Part shown: positions 1 to 5,872 of the stretch, piece after piece
Layout: each line of letters begins with the position of its first letter
Numbering within the stretch: the first letter of the stretch is position 1
DNA from: Halobacteriales archaeon
Lineage (GTDB): Archaea; Thermoplasmatota; SW-10-69-26; JACQPN01; JAIVGT01
Reading direction: 5' to 3'
Length of the DNA: 14,081 nucleotides
NCBI GenBank assembly: GCA_020201485.1
Contig: JAIVGT010000025.1
Span: forward strand, 1-14,081
Notes under the pieces: generated by a model
What the model was told of the DNA's origin: nothing
Seen by the model: the letters and a program-made list of their open reading frames with translations, nothing else
The model's database searches: none
Translations under genes and position numbers: made by a program

Positions 1-420
1 GCCCCGGCCTACGACCCGCGCGCGCCCCTGGAGCGCTGGCCGCTCTACGTCGGCTGCGCGGCGCTCTTCCTCCTGCACGTGGAGTTCGGCGCCCTGCACG
101 CGCGCGTCGAGCGGCTGGGCAAGCTGCCCCGGGCGCACGTCACGCAGGTGGGCCAGGCGCAGGAGGTGGAGCTGGCGGCGACGGCGCGCCGCATCGCCGA
201 GGGCTGGCCGGCGCCCTTGCTCCTCGCCATGGCGCTCGTGGGCGCGATGATGGCCGTGCAGCTCGCCCTCGCCGGCATCGCCCCGCGCGCGCTGGGGCAG
301 AGCGTGGAGCTGCGCGGCGCGTTCGGGCTCGCGCTCGCCGGCTGCCTCGTGCTCGGGGCCCTGGCGCTCGTCGCCTGGCGGCGGCGTCAGGGCGAAGCGG
401 GGGGCTCGCCCGGCCCCTGA
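1..420 (+). CDS. Membrane protein, 5'-partial (function unknown)
   Basis: The frame is open from the first base of the window to TGA at 418-420, so the gene begins outside the window; a GTG at 79 is internal and should not be taken as the start. The visible part has about three hydrophobic segments: one around WPLYVGCAALFLL near the window edge, one around LLLAMALVGAMMAVQLALAG, and a last one around LALAGCLVLGALALVAW. The last is followed by a basic stop-transfer sequence (RRRQ) and a short polar tail. A charged stretch of about 40 residues separates the first two and is probably a loop. No family was recognised. The 3' end overlaps the convergent surface-protein gene by 34 bases. Near-uniform G/C third positions match the other core genes. 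Confidence is for a real membrane protein gene. Confidence 0.7.
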   Translation, partial: APAYDPRAPLERWPLYVGCAALFLLHVEFGALHARVERLGKLPRAHVTQVGQAQEVELAATARRIAEGWPAPLLLAMALVGAMMAVQLALAGIAPRALGQSVELRGAFGLALAGCLVLGALALVAWRRRQGEAGGSPGP

Positions 421-1355
421 GGCGGAAGCTCCCGACGCTGCTTGCGCTTCCACGCCGCCACGCCCACCAGGCCGAGCAGGGCGCCGATGCCGACGGCGAC
501 GACGACGAGCGTCAGGCTCAGGTCCGGCCCGCCGCCGGGCGTGCCGGTGGGCGTGGGGGCCTGCTGGAACTGGTAGCCGGTGAGGAACACCGTCTGCAGC
601 AGGCTGCCGTTCTCGCTGTAGATCTCGCGGCGCACCAGGTTGCCCACGAGCGGGCTGTAGAAGTCGAACAGGGTGTTGTTGCCGCTGTGCTCGAGGAGCA
701 CGACGACGTCGAACTCGCCGGCCAGGTTGCAGCTGTTGGCGTGGCCGCACACGTCGTTGCGCAGCCACTGCGCGCCGCTCACCTGCGTGATGTTCTGCGT
801 GCTCGCGGGCTGGGACGTGTTGCGCGTCTCGTTGCTCGTGATGGTGCTGAAGCTGACGTTGCGCGTGACGGTGGCGTTCGTGATGACGACCCAGGCGTCC
901 CCGCGCAGGATGGGGAAGGCGAACGTGTCCATGGGCTGGTGGAAGGCCCAGTCCTGGGACGTGTTCGTGAACACGGTGAAGGCGCGCGCGCTCTGCACCT
1001 GCGTGCTGTCGTCCTCGATGCGCAGGATGCGCTGCTGCGCGTCGAGCCAGATGGTCTTGCGCTCCTCCTGGTGGATGTGCGTCGGGCCGACCGGTGGGCC
1101 CCCGGGGTTGTCCGCGTCCGTGGCCCCGACCGTGACGGTGCGCATGGCCGCCGCGCCGTCGAGGGTCACGGCGTCGAGGACGGTCGTCGTCTGGTTCTGG
1201 GTGAAGGTGGTGTTGTTGCCGGCGAGGAGCGTGACGCGGTACACCCAGAAGTCGCCCGGCGTGTAGCGAGGCGCGCCGACGACGGCGAGGTCCACGCCCG
1301 TGGCCTGGGCCAAGCTGGCGACGAGCAGGAGGAGCGCGAGCGCCGGACCGCGCAT
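387..1355 (-). CDS. Exported, C-terminally anchored, sequon-rich surface protein
   Basis: A 322-residue protein with a clear signal peptide (MRGPALALLLLVASLAQATG) and one hydrophobic helix near the C-terminus (around LSLTLVVVAVGIGALLGLVG). The helix is followed by KRKQRR and a Pro-rich tail, so most of the protein should lie outside the cell. A Pro/Thr/Gly linker (APTPTGTPGGG) precedes the anchor, as is common in archaeal surface proteins. I count 11 N-x-S/T sequons, five of them in one Thr/Ser-rich stretch in the middle of the protein. The only cysteine pair in the ectodomain is DVCGHANSC, which could form a small loop or bind metal. The frame opens earlier (to 1415), but the ATG at 1355 starts exactly at the signal peptide and has a TATA-like element 25 bases upstream, so I chose it. 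No enzymatic motif was seen; a role in the cell envelope is inferred. Confidence 0.8.
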   Translation of the reverse strand: MRGPALALLLLVASLAQATGVDLAVVGAPRYTPGDFWVYRVTLLAGNNTTFTQNQTTTVLDAVTLDGAAAMRTVTVGATDADNPGGPPVGPTHIHQEERKTIWLDAQQRILRIEDDSTQVQSARAFTVFTNTSQDWAFHQPMDTFAFPILRGDAWVVITNATVTRNVSFSTITSNETRNTSQPASTQNITQVSGAQWLRNDVCGHANSCNLAGEFDVVVLLEHSGNNTLFDFYSPLVGNLVRREIYSENGSLLQTVFLTGYQFQQAPTPTGTPGGGPDLSLTLVVVAVGIGALLGLVGVAAWKRKQRRELPPQGPGEPPASP

Positions 1356-1373
1356 GGCGCTGCATCGCACGCG

Positions 1374-1385
1374 TTCTATTTCAAG
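1374..1385 (-). promoter_or_regulatory. TATA-like element for the surface-protein gene
   Basis: On the minus strand this reads CTTGAAATAGAA, an AT-rich island in very GC-rich DNA. It is centred about 25 bases upstream of the ATG at 1355 and overlaps the stop codon of the upstream protease gene. The spacing fits archaeal TBP binding and a leaderless message. Assignment is by position and composition only. Confidence 0.45.
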
Positions 1386-2298
1386 CGCGCGATGGGGCCC
1401 GGGCGAGCACGGCACGGACGGCGCGTCCCCGGGTCAGGGCCAGGCTGGCCAGGCCGGCGAGGGCGAGCAAGCCCGGCAGGGCCAGGCTCCACGGCTGGAG
1501 CTGCGGCGCAGCCAGGGCGAGGTAGGCGATGTCGATGCCGGCGTGCACCGCGACGCAGGCGAGGAGCCCGACGCGTTGCGCCACCAGGCCCATGAGCAGG
1601 GCGAAGAGGAGCGGGCCGAGCACGTGCGCCAGGTTGCCGTAGCCGCTGTGGATGAAGCCGAAGGCCAGGGCCTGGATGAGCAAGGCCGCCCACCCCGCCA
1701 CGCGCCGCTCCAGGGCGCGCAGGAGCAGGCCGCGGTACACGAACTCCTCGCTGACCGCGGCGGCCAGGCTGAGGGCGAGGAGCAGAGGCAGGGTGAGGTT
1801 CGCCCACACCGCGGACTCGTTCGCCATGCCCAGGCCGGGCACCACGCCGCCCAGGGCGAGGCCGAGGAGCAGGAGGAGGAGCGTGACGCCGAGGAGGGCG
1901 AGGGCGTCGAGCGCCGCGTCGCGGCCCGCCGCACCCCGCCCGACGCCGGCGGGCAGCAGCGCCGCGCGCGCCGCTGCGACCGCGTCGCGCGCATCGTGCA
2001 CGCGCCCGGTGGCGCGGTGCCGCCAGCGCAGGAGCGCGCCGCCGAGCGGAAGGAGGAGGCCGAAGCTGAGGTCGTGGACCACTTGCAGGAGCAGGGCCTG
2101 CGCGCTCACGGGCTGCAGCACCGGGTTCGCGAGCACGCGGGGCGCGACCTCGGCGGCGTAGGCCAAGGCGCGGCCGAGCGGGTAGGCCATGAGGAGCGCG
2201 CCGACCCATCCCAGGCCGGGGGGGCGCGGGGCCCAGAGGAGCGCGGCGAGGAGGGCGGCGACGACGAATCCGGCGAGGAAGAACGGGTCGAGGGCCAT
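1381..2298 (-). CDS. CPBP-family intramembrane metalloprotease
   Basis: A 305-residue multi-pass membrane protein with the three conserved blocks of the CPBP (CAAX protease/bacteriocin-processing, Abi) family, PF02517. These are the EExxxR block SEEFVYRG (E184, E185, R189), the FxxxH block FGFIH (H217), and the C-terminal HxxxD/N block HAGID (H252, D256). The glutamates and histidines form the metal-dependent catalytic site within the membrane. Family members include the eukaryotic CAAX endopeptidase Rce1 and prokaryotic proteins tied to bacteriocin immunity or surface-protein processing; the substrate here cannot be read from sequence. The start ATG at 2298-2296 overlaps the TGA of rpe as TGATG, so translation is probably coupled to rpe. 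The gene ends 26 bases before the start of the surface-protein gene on the same strand. Length is normal for the family. Confidence 0.88.
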   Translation of the reverse strand: MALDPFFLAGFVVAALLAALLWAPRPPGLGWVGALLMAYPLGRALAYAAEVAPRVLANPVLQPVSAQALLLQVVHDLSFGLLLPLGGALLRWRHRATGRVHDARDAVAAARAALLPAGVGRGAAGRDAALDALALLGVTLLLLLLGLALGGVVPGLGMANESAVWANLTLPLLLALSLAAAVSEEFVYRGLLLRALERRVAGWAALLIQALAFGFIHSGYGNLAHVLGPLLFALLMGLVAQRVGLLACVAVHAGIDIAYLALAAPQLQPWSLALPGLLALAGLASLALTRGRAVRAVLARAPSRA

Positions 2299-2951
2299 CA
2301 GGCACGCCCGCGGATGTGGGCGATGGCCTCGCGCGCGTCGGGCGCGCCGAACACGCTCGTGCCGGCGACGAGCACGCTCGCCCCCGCGGACCGGCAGGCG
2401 GGCGCGTTCTGCACGGTCACGCCCCCGTCCACCTCCAGCTCGACGCGGCCGAGGCGGGGGCCGAGGAGCTTCGCCGCGTGCTCCACCTTGGGCAGCGCGC
2501 CGGGGATGAACTTCTGCCCGCCGAAGCCCGGGTTCACGCTCATGATGGTGAGCAGGTCGAGCTCGTCGAGCACGTGCTCGATGGCGCTCAGGGGCGTGGC
2601 CGGGTTCAGCGCCACGCCGGCCTTCTTGCCCGTGGCGCGCACCTGCTGCAGCGTGCGGTGGAGGTGCGTCGTGGCCTCGGCGTGCACCACGATGTAGTCG
2701 CCGCCCGCCTCCGCGAAGCGCTCGACGTACCGCTCCGGCTCCTGGACCATGAGGTGGATGTCCAGGGGCAGGCGGGTGTGCTTGCGCAGGGATTGCACGA
2801 CCGGGATGCCCATCGTGATGTTCGGCACGAAGCGGCCGTCCATGATGTCGATGTGCAGCCAGTCCGCGCCGGCCTGCTCCATGCGCTGCGCCTCGTCCGC
2901 GAGCCGCGCGAGGTCGCTGGCGAGCATGGAGGGCGCGACCTTCAGGGCCAT
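2298..2951 (-). CDS. rpe: Ribulose-phosphate 3-epimerase
   Basis: A 217-residue TIM-barrel enzyme interconverting D-ribulose 5-phosphate and D-xylulose 5-phosphate in the pentose phosphate pathway. All signature segments are present: SMLASD near the N-terminus (D13 is one of the catalytic pair), HIDIMDGRFVPN (H33 and D35, metal ligands), DIHLMV (H66, metal ligand), SVNPGFGGQ (138-146, phosphate loop), VDGGV (D175, catalytic and metal-binding) and AGTSVFG (196-202, phosphate binding). Length matches the usual 215-230 residues. The frame is open to an ATG at 2978, but the ATG at 2951 gives the standard N-terminus (MALKVAPSMLASD). No convincing Shine-Dalgarno sequence precedes either start. Its stop overlaps the CPBP protease start (TGATG). 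A strong hairpin separates it from the upstream ribbon-helix-helix gene, so it probably has its own promoter. Confidence 0.95.
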   Translation of the reverse strand: MALKVAPSMLASDLARLADEAQRMEQAGADWLHIDIMDGRFVPNITMGIPVVQSLRKHTRLPLDIHLMVQEPERYVERFAEAGGDYIVVHAEATTHLHRTLQQVRATGKKAGVALNPATPLSAIEHVLDELDLLTIMSVNPGFGGQKFIPGALPKVEHAAKLLGPRLGRVELEVDGGVTVQNAPACRSAGASVLVAGTSVFGAPDAREAIAHIRGRA

Positions 2952-2989
2952 GGCGCCGGAAAGCCAACGCTGAGGCATCAGGGTTTGGG

Positions 2990-3040
2990 AAAAGCAGGCG
3001 GGCGCGCGGGAGACGAACCGGGGGGAGGCGCCCGCGCGCC
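2990..3040 (-). terminator. Hairpin plus T-run between the RHH gene and rpe
   Basis: A perfect 10-base inverted repeat (GGCGCGCGGG at 3001-3010, CCCGCGCGCC at 3031-3040) encloses a 20-base loop. On the minus strand it begins about 23 bases after the RHH gene stop, and a TTTT run (complement of 2990-2993) follows the stem by 7 bases. This resembles an intrinsic terminator for the RHH message. Archaeal termination depends mainly on T-runs, and only four T are present, so it could instead be an mRNA structure. Confidence 0.4.
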
Positions 3041-3062
3041 ACGCGACGATGGGATGGTGCCC

Positions 3063-3317
3063 TTAGTGAGGCATCTCCGGGTGGGCCAGCTCCGCGTGGA
3101 ACATCAGGCTCTCCGCGGCCGGGGCCGCGGTGGCCATCTCCACGGTCAGCGCCTGGAAGTAGCGTCCCAACGCCAGCTCCACCGTGTCCGAGATGCTCTG
3201 CCCCTTGAGCACCTTCAGCGTGTGGAGCTTGATGTGGAACTCCAGCGGGATCTTGACCTTGATCTCCTTCGCCTCGGCCAGTCGTTTCAGACGGTCCTCT
3301 TCGGTCCGGATCAGCAT
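3063..3317 (-). CDS. Small ribbon-helix-helix-like DNA-binding protein
   Basis: An 84-residue protein. Residues 18-55 fit a ribbon-helix-helix (Arc/MetJ/CopG-like) fold. A short alternating beta strand (IKVKIP) is followed by a helix with LHTLKVLK, a Gly turn (GQS), and a second helix (SISDTVELALGRYF). RHH proteins dimerise and use the strand pair to read the major groove. The N-terminus is charged; the C-terminal 25 residues are Ala/Met/His-rich and unassigned. The ATG at 3317 is preceded by GAGGGAAGGAC, a plausible Shine-Dalgarno sequence, unlike most genes here. Just upstream are a TATA-like box and an 8+8 inverted repeat placed between TATA and the expected transcript start, as in archaeal autorepression. 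It is divergent from the PadR gene across a 264-base spacer. The RHH call rests on pattern only; no toxin partner is adjacent. Confidence 0.7.
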   Translation of the reverse strand: MLIRTEEDRLKRLAEAKEIKVKIPLEFHIKLHTLKVLKGQSISDTVELALGRYFQALTVEMATAAPAAESLMFHAELAHPEMPH

Positions 3318-3354
3318 GTCCTTCCCTCACCCTCAAGGCCGATGTGTTCCACCG

Positions 3355-3389
3355 GCAAGTCGCCTCGAAGGTCGACTTGCGTATTTATC
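3355..3389 (-). promoter_or_regulatory. RHH gene promoter with inverted-repeat operator candidate
   Basis: The minus strand reads GATAAATA at 3382-3389, a TATA-like box. Immediately downstream lies a perfect inverted repeat, GCAAGTCG (3355-3362) and CGACTTGC (3373-3380), with a 10-base spacer. The expected transcript start, about 25 bases past the TATA centre, falls near 3360, inside the repeat. A repressor bound there would block polymerase, the common archaeal arrangement. The leader would be about 43 bases, consistent with the Shine-Dalgarno sequence before the RHH start. Confidence 0.5.
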
Positions 3390-3412
3390 ACTTTGTGGGA
3401 TGGGACTATCAC

Positions 3413-3459
3413 AATTGGATGGACAACTGGACCAATTTTCTCCGCTGTTTCGTATAAAT
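3413..3459 (+). promoter_or_regulatory. Inverted repeat and TATA-like box upstream of the PadR gene
   Basis: AATTGG (3413-3418) and CCAATT (3432-3437) form a 6+6 inverted repeat with a 13-base spacer, a size compatible with a winged-helix dimer. TATAAAT follows at 3453-3459. The expected start near 3482 would leave a leader of about 100 bases before the PadR start. A second AT-rich tract (TTTTTAA at 3542-3548) and ACAAAAAG (3558-3565) lie closer to the start and may be the actual PadR promoter. The rest of the 3318-3581 spacer is AT-rich compared with flanking genes and holds no convincing gene. Confidence 0.4.
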
Positions 3460-3581
3460 CTTGACCTGACGGGTACGAATCGCCTGATAGATGTTCCAGA
3501 GGCCAGGTCCCAATAGGTTCGCCACGCAAGCACAAACTTCATTTTTAACATGCTCGTACAAAAAGTCGCCTTTCGTGGGGT

Positions 3582-4145
3582 TTGGCCTTGGGGGAAGCGA
3601 CGCCGAAGCTGATGCGGGGCCTGCTCGAGGCCCTCATCCTGGATTCCATCGCGCGCGAGCCGAAGCACGGCTACGCGCTCCTGCGCGAGCTGGAGCAAGC
3701 CTTCGGCGCGCCGCCCAACCGCAACCAGGTCTACCCGATGCTGAACCGCTTGGAGAAGGAGGGCGTGCTGCAGGCGGACCGCGCCGAGGGGCGGGGGAAG
3801 ACGCGCTACCATCTGACGGGCAAGGGCCTGGAATTGTTGAAGGACTACCGCGTGCGCACGCCGCTGTTCCTCGAACGGGTCGGCGCCCTTTGGCAATTGC
3901 CGAGCGCCGAGCCCGTGGCTGCTCCGGCGACGCCGGAGGCGCGCGACCCCGGTCCGCGCTTCCGCGTCGCCGAGGCGCAGGGACCCGCACCGCCGCACGG
4001 ACCCGATTGCGCGCTCGAGGTCGTGCTCCGCAAGCAGCCCGGCGCCGGCAAGGTCGCGCTCGAGCTCGTGGGGCTGGACCCGACATGCCCGACGTGCGCG
4101 CCGTGGGCGGAGCTGCTGCGCCGCGCCGCCGACGCGTTCCCGTGA
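3582..4145 (+). CDS. PadR-family winged-helix regulator with cysteine-containing C-terminal tail
   Basis: A 187-residue protein (TTG start at 3582). Residues 9-105 are a PadR winged-helix domain: a first helix with LMRGLLEALILDSI, the signature PKHGYALL (HGY at 29-31), a recognition helix around NQVYPMLNRLEKEGVL (48-63), and a wing with GKTRYHLTGKG. Standard PadR proteins end soon after with a dimerising helix. Here a Pro/Ala-rich linker (about 108-140) leads to an extra segment holding C143 and the pair C169/C172 in PTCPTCAPW, which could bind metal or sense redox state (inference). TTG 3588 and ATG 3612 are alternative starts; the ATG would cut into helix 1, so an upstream start is preferred. 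The stop lies 56 bases before the cytochrome-like gene, with that gene's TATA box between them, so that gene is the likely regulated neighbour. Confidence 0.85.
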   Translation: MALGEATPKLMRGLLEALILDSIAREPKHGYALLRELEQAFGAPPNRNQVYPMLNRLEKEGVLQADRAEGRGKTRYHLTGKGLELLKDYRVRTPLFLERVGALWQLPSAEPVAAPATPEARDPGPRFRVAEAQGPAPPHGPDCALEVVLRKQPGAGKVALELVGLDPTCPTCAPWAELLRRAADAFP

Positions 4146-4170
4146 TGGCACCCACGCGGCCTCCAATCCA

Positions 4171-4180
4171 CTTATATATC
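4171..4180 (+). promoter_or_regulatory. Strong archaeal TATA box of the cytochrome-like gene
   Basis: CTTATATATC, the best TATA box in the window, is centred 27 bases before the ATG at 4202. No Shine-Dalgarno sequence intervenes. The expected transcript start coincides with the start codon, indicating a leaderless message and deciding the start of this gene against the in-frame ATG at 4145. Confidence 0.8.
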
Positions 4181-4201
4181 CCGGCGTCGGATGCGCCCGC
4201 G

Positions 4202-5638
4202 ATGCGCCTGGGCAAGCGCGCCCGCATCGGCCTCGCCTTGCTCCTCTTCGGAGGCACGGGGCTGCTGTTCGTCGCGCCCCTCCTCGCCCAAGCCCAGGAC
4301 CTCGACGCCATCGAGCTCGACGTGGACAACGCCGGCTGCTTCGGGCACCACAGCGCCGAGACGCCGCCCTTCCGCACGACCGTGCTCATGGTGCCCAGCC
4401 CCATCGTGGAGGTGCCCGCAGGCCAGGAGTTCGACTTCCCGGTGCAGGTGCAGGTGGCGTGGAAGCAGGAGATGCGCAACCTGAAGGTGGCGCTGAACCT
4501 GAGCGAAGCCCCGAACCTCGCCTTCGTCGGCGGGCACGACCCGTATGCGAAGGAGTACACCGACACTGTGGCCTACCAGCAGGAGAAGGAATACGAGTTC
4601 CCGGTCGAGGTGAACGCGACGGAGATCGTCGTCACCCTCGCCGGGACCGAGGGCCCGCTGAACGGCAACGACCTCGACCTCTTCGTGCAGGCCCCGGGCG
4701 GCAACATCACCTTCAACAAGACCATCGAGGACACGTCGACCGAGGGCATCCGCAGCATGGCGGGCGGCCGGCTGGCCGTCGCGCACGAGGAGATGCGCCT
4801 CGACCAGGCGCAGATCCTCGACGGCGGCATGGGCTCGTGGAAGGCCATCGTGCACTTCACCGACGGCGCGCCCGTGGACGACGCGTTCACGCTCGGCATC
4901 CACGTGAACTACAACACGAGCAGCAGCGCCGAGGTGTTCGTGCCCGTCGGGCGCACCCTGCCCGCGGGCGCGATGGCGAACGTGACGTTCCACCTCCGGG
5001 CGCTCGCCGCCGGGCCGGCCGTGGTCGGCCTGCACTCGCTCGGCTGGGCCTACTACAAGCACACCGACCAGCAGGCGGTGGACAACGGCAACTTCAGCAA
5101 GGTGCAGAGCTTCCCCCTCACCGTCGGCACCACGCTGCGCGTGGCCAAGGCGGGCGCGGGGCTCATCGACGTGAGCGCCGACCCGCTGCAGAAGCTGGAG
5201 CGGCAATGGGGATTCCTCCTCGGCTGGACCGGCTTCTTCCTCGTCCCCCCCTCGCTCATCCTCGGCGGCACGTTCGGCGGGGGCACGGTGCGCTGGCTCA
5301 ACCAACGCGTGGGCGCGGCCCGGCAGCGCGTGCTCTGGCACAACGCGCTCAGCTACGTCCTGCTCCTCATCGGGCTCACGCACATGACGCTGTTCCTGTT
5401 GGAGACGACGTACCAGTGGACGCAGGGCCTCATCTTCGGGGCCGGGACGCTCGCTGCGGTCATCGGCCTCGGCTTCACCGGCGCGCTGCAGAACCGCATC
5501 GCGAAGAACTACGGCTACGCCACGTGGCGCTTCACGCACTTCCTCCTCGGCATGCTCGTCATCGTGTTCATCACGCTCCACGTCATCGTGGAGGGCGTGG
5601 ACCTGCAGTTCCTGCGGGACTACTTCCTCGTCGGCTGA
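4202..5638 (+). CDS. Exported protein with C-terminal ferric-reductase-like diheme b membrane domain
   Basis: A 478-residue protein. A signal peptide or anchor (about 5-30) follows basic MRLGKRAR. The outer part, about 300 residues, is beta-rich: first a segment with GCFGHH (45-50), then one resembling a pre-peptidase C-terminal/P-domain-like sandwich (GNDLDLFVQAPGGN, 155-168), with several N-x-S/T sequons. About four membrane helices follow (roughly 337-357, 377-400, 409-428, 444-465). Helix 2 carries H380 and H394 and helix 4 carries H446 and H460. Both pairs are H-x13-H, the spacing that coordinates two stacked b hemes in ferric reductase/NOX/YedZ-type domains. No FAD or NAD(P)H domain is present, so electrons must come from or go to another protein. 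The substrate is unknown; transmembrane electron transfer is inferred. The frame extends upstream through the PadR region, but the TATA box at 4171 fixes the ATG at 4202. Confidence 0.78.
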   Translation: MRLGKRARIGLALLLFGGTGLLFVAPLLAQAQDLDAIELDVDNAGCFGHHSAETPPFRTTVLMVPSPIVEVPAGQEFDFPVQVQVAWKQEMRNLKVALNLSEAPNLAFVGGHDPYAKEYTDTVAYQQEKEYEFPVEVNATEIVVTLAGTEGPLNGNDLDLFVQAPGGNITFNKTIEDTSTEGIRSMAGGRLAVAHEEMRLDQAQILDGGMGSWKAIVHFTDGAPVDDAFTLGIHVNYNTSSSAEVFVPVGRTLPAGAMANVTFHLRALAAGPAVVGLHSLGWAYYKHTDQQAVDNGNFSKVQSFPLTVGTTLRVAKAGAGLIDVSADPLQKLERQWGFLLGWTGFFLVPPSLILGGTFGGGTVRWLNQRVGAARQRVLWHNALSYVLLLIGLTHMTLFLLETTYQWTQGLIFGAGTLAAVIGLGFTGALQNRIAKNYGYATWRFTHFLLGMLVIVFITLHVIVEGVDLQFLRDYFLVG

Positions 5639-5644
5639 TGCGGC

Positions 5645-5872
5645 TCACTTGCGGAGCTTGCGGATGCTCGGCGCCTTGAGCTGGGGCATCTTGCTCAACC
5701 CCCGCAGGCCGCTGCGCCGCTCCACCGCGTCGCCGCTGATGGTCGTGCCGCCCCGCGTGCGCGCCGCGCCGGCCGCGCGCTGCTTCTCCCGCCAGCGCCG
5801 CCAGGCCAGGGCCAGCTGGAGGCGGTGAAGCGCTTCTGCGGCGTCGCGACCGGGCCGTGCCAGGGCAAGCAA
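5645..5872 (-). CDS. Small basic protein, hypothetical
   Basis: A 75-residue ORF from a TTG at 5872. It is rich in Arg and Lys, with WRRWREKQR in the middle and a basic end (SIRKLRK). No family was recognised. Support for coding is indirect. From about 5827 down to the stop, third codon positions are almost all G or C, as in the sure genes of this window. It fills the space after the cytochrome-like gene, leaving a 6-base convergent gap. The first 15 codons have mixed third positions (CTT, GCA, GGT, GAA), so the real start may be internal and non-AUG, near 5830; no good start codon is seen there. It would then be divergent from the ORF at 5825. No promoter was recognised. Confidence 0.4.
   Translation of the reverse strand: MLALARPGRDAAEALHRLQLALAWRRWREKQRAAGAARTRGGTTISGDAVERRSGLRGLSKMPQLKAPSIRKLRK

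Noticed and set aside
687..2697. Two long plus-strand ORFs (687-1595 and 1300-2697)
   Set aside because: Antisense to the surface-protein, protease and rpe genes, whose motifs are unmistakable.
1381..3336. 651-codon minus-strand ORF spanning the rpe and protease genes
   Set aside because: Its C-terminal 305 residues are the real CPBP protease in frame; the upstream part is a shadow of rpe and of the RHH gene, low-complexity and Arg/Gly/Ala-rich.
2316..3464. 382-codon plus-strand ORF
   Set aside because: Antisense to rpe and the RHH gene and runs through their promoter; no domain-like sequence.
3311..3535. 74-codon minus-strand ORF in the RHH/PadR spacer
   Set aside because: It overlaps the RHH start and both promoter elements, and has mixed codon use and no recognisable motif.
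3491..4201. 5' extension of the cytochrome-like frame
   Set aside because: It reads through the PadR gene in another frame and through a TATA box; the signal peptide begins at 4202.
4172..5581. 469-codon minus-strand ORF
   Set aside because: Antisense to the cytochrome-like gene; His/Glu/Val/Arg-rich shadow with no motifs.
5638..5679. 13-codon ORF MRLTCGACGCSAP overlapping the cytochrome-like stop as TGATG
   Set aside because: The CxxCxC pattern is eye-catching but the ORF is tiny and antisense to the basic end of the minus-strand ORF; probably chance.
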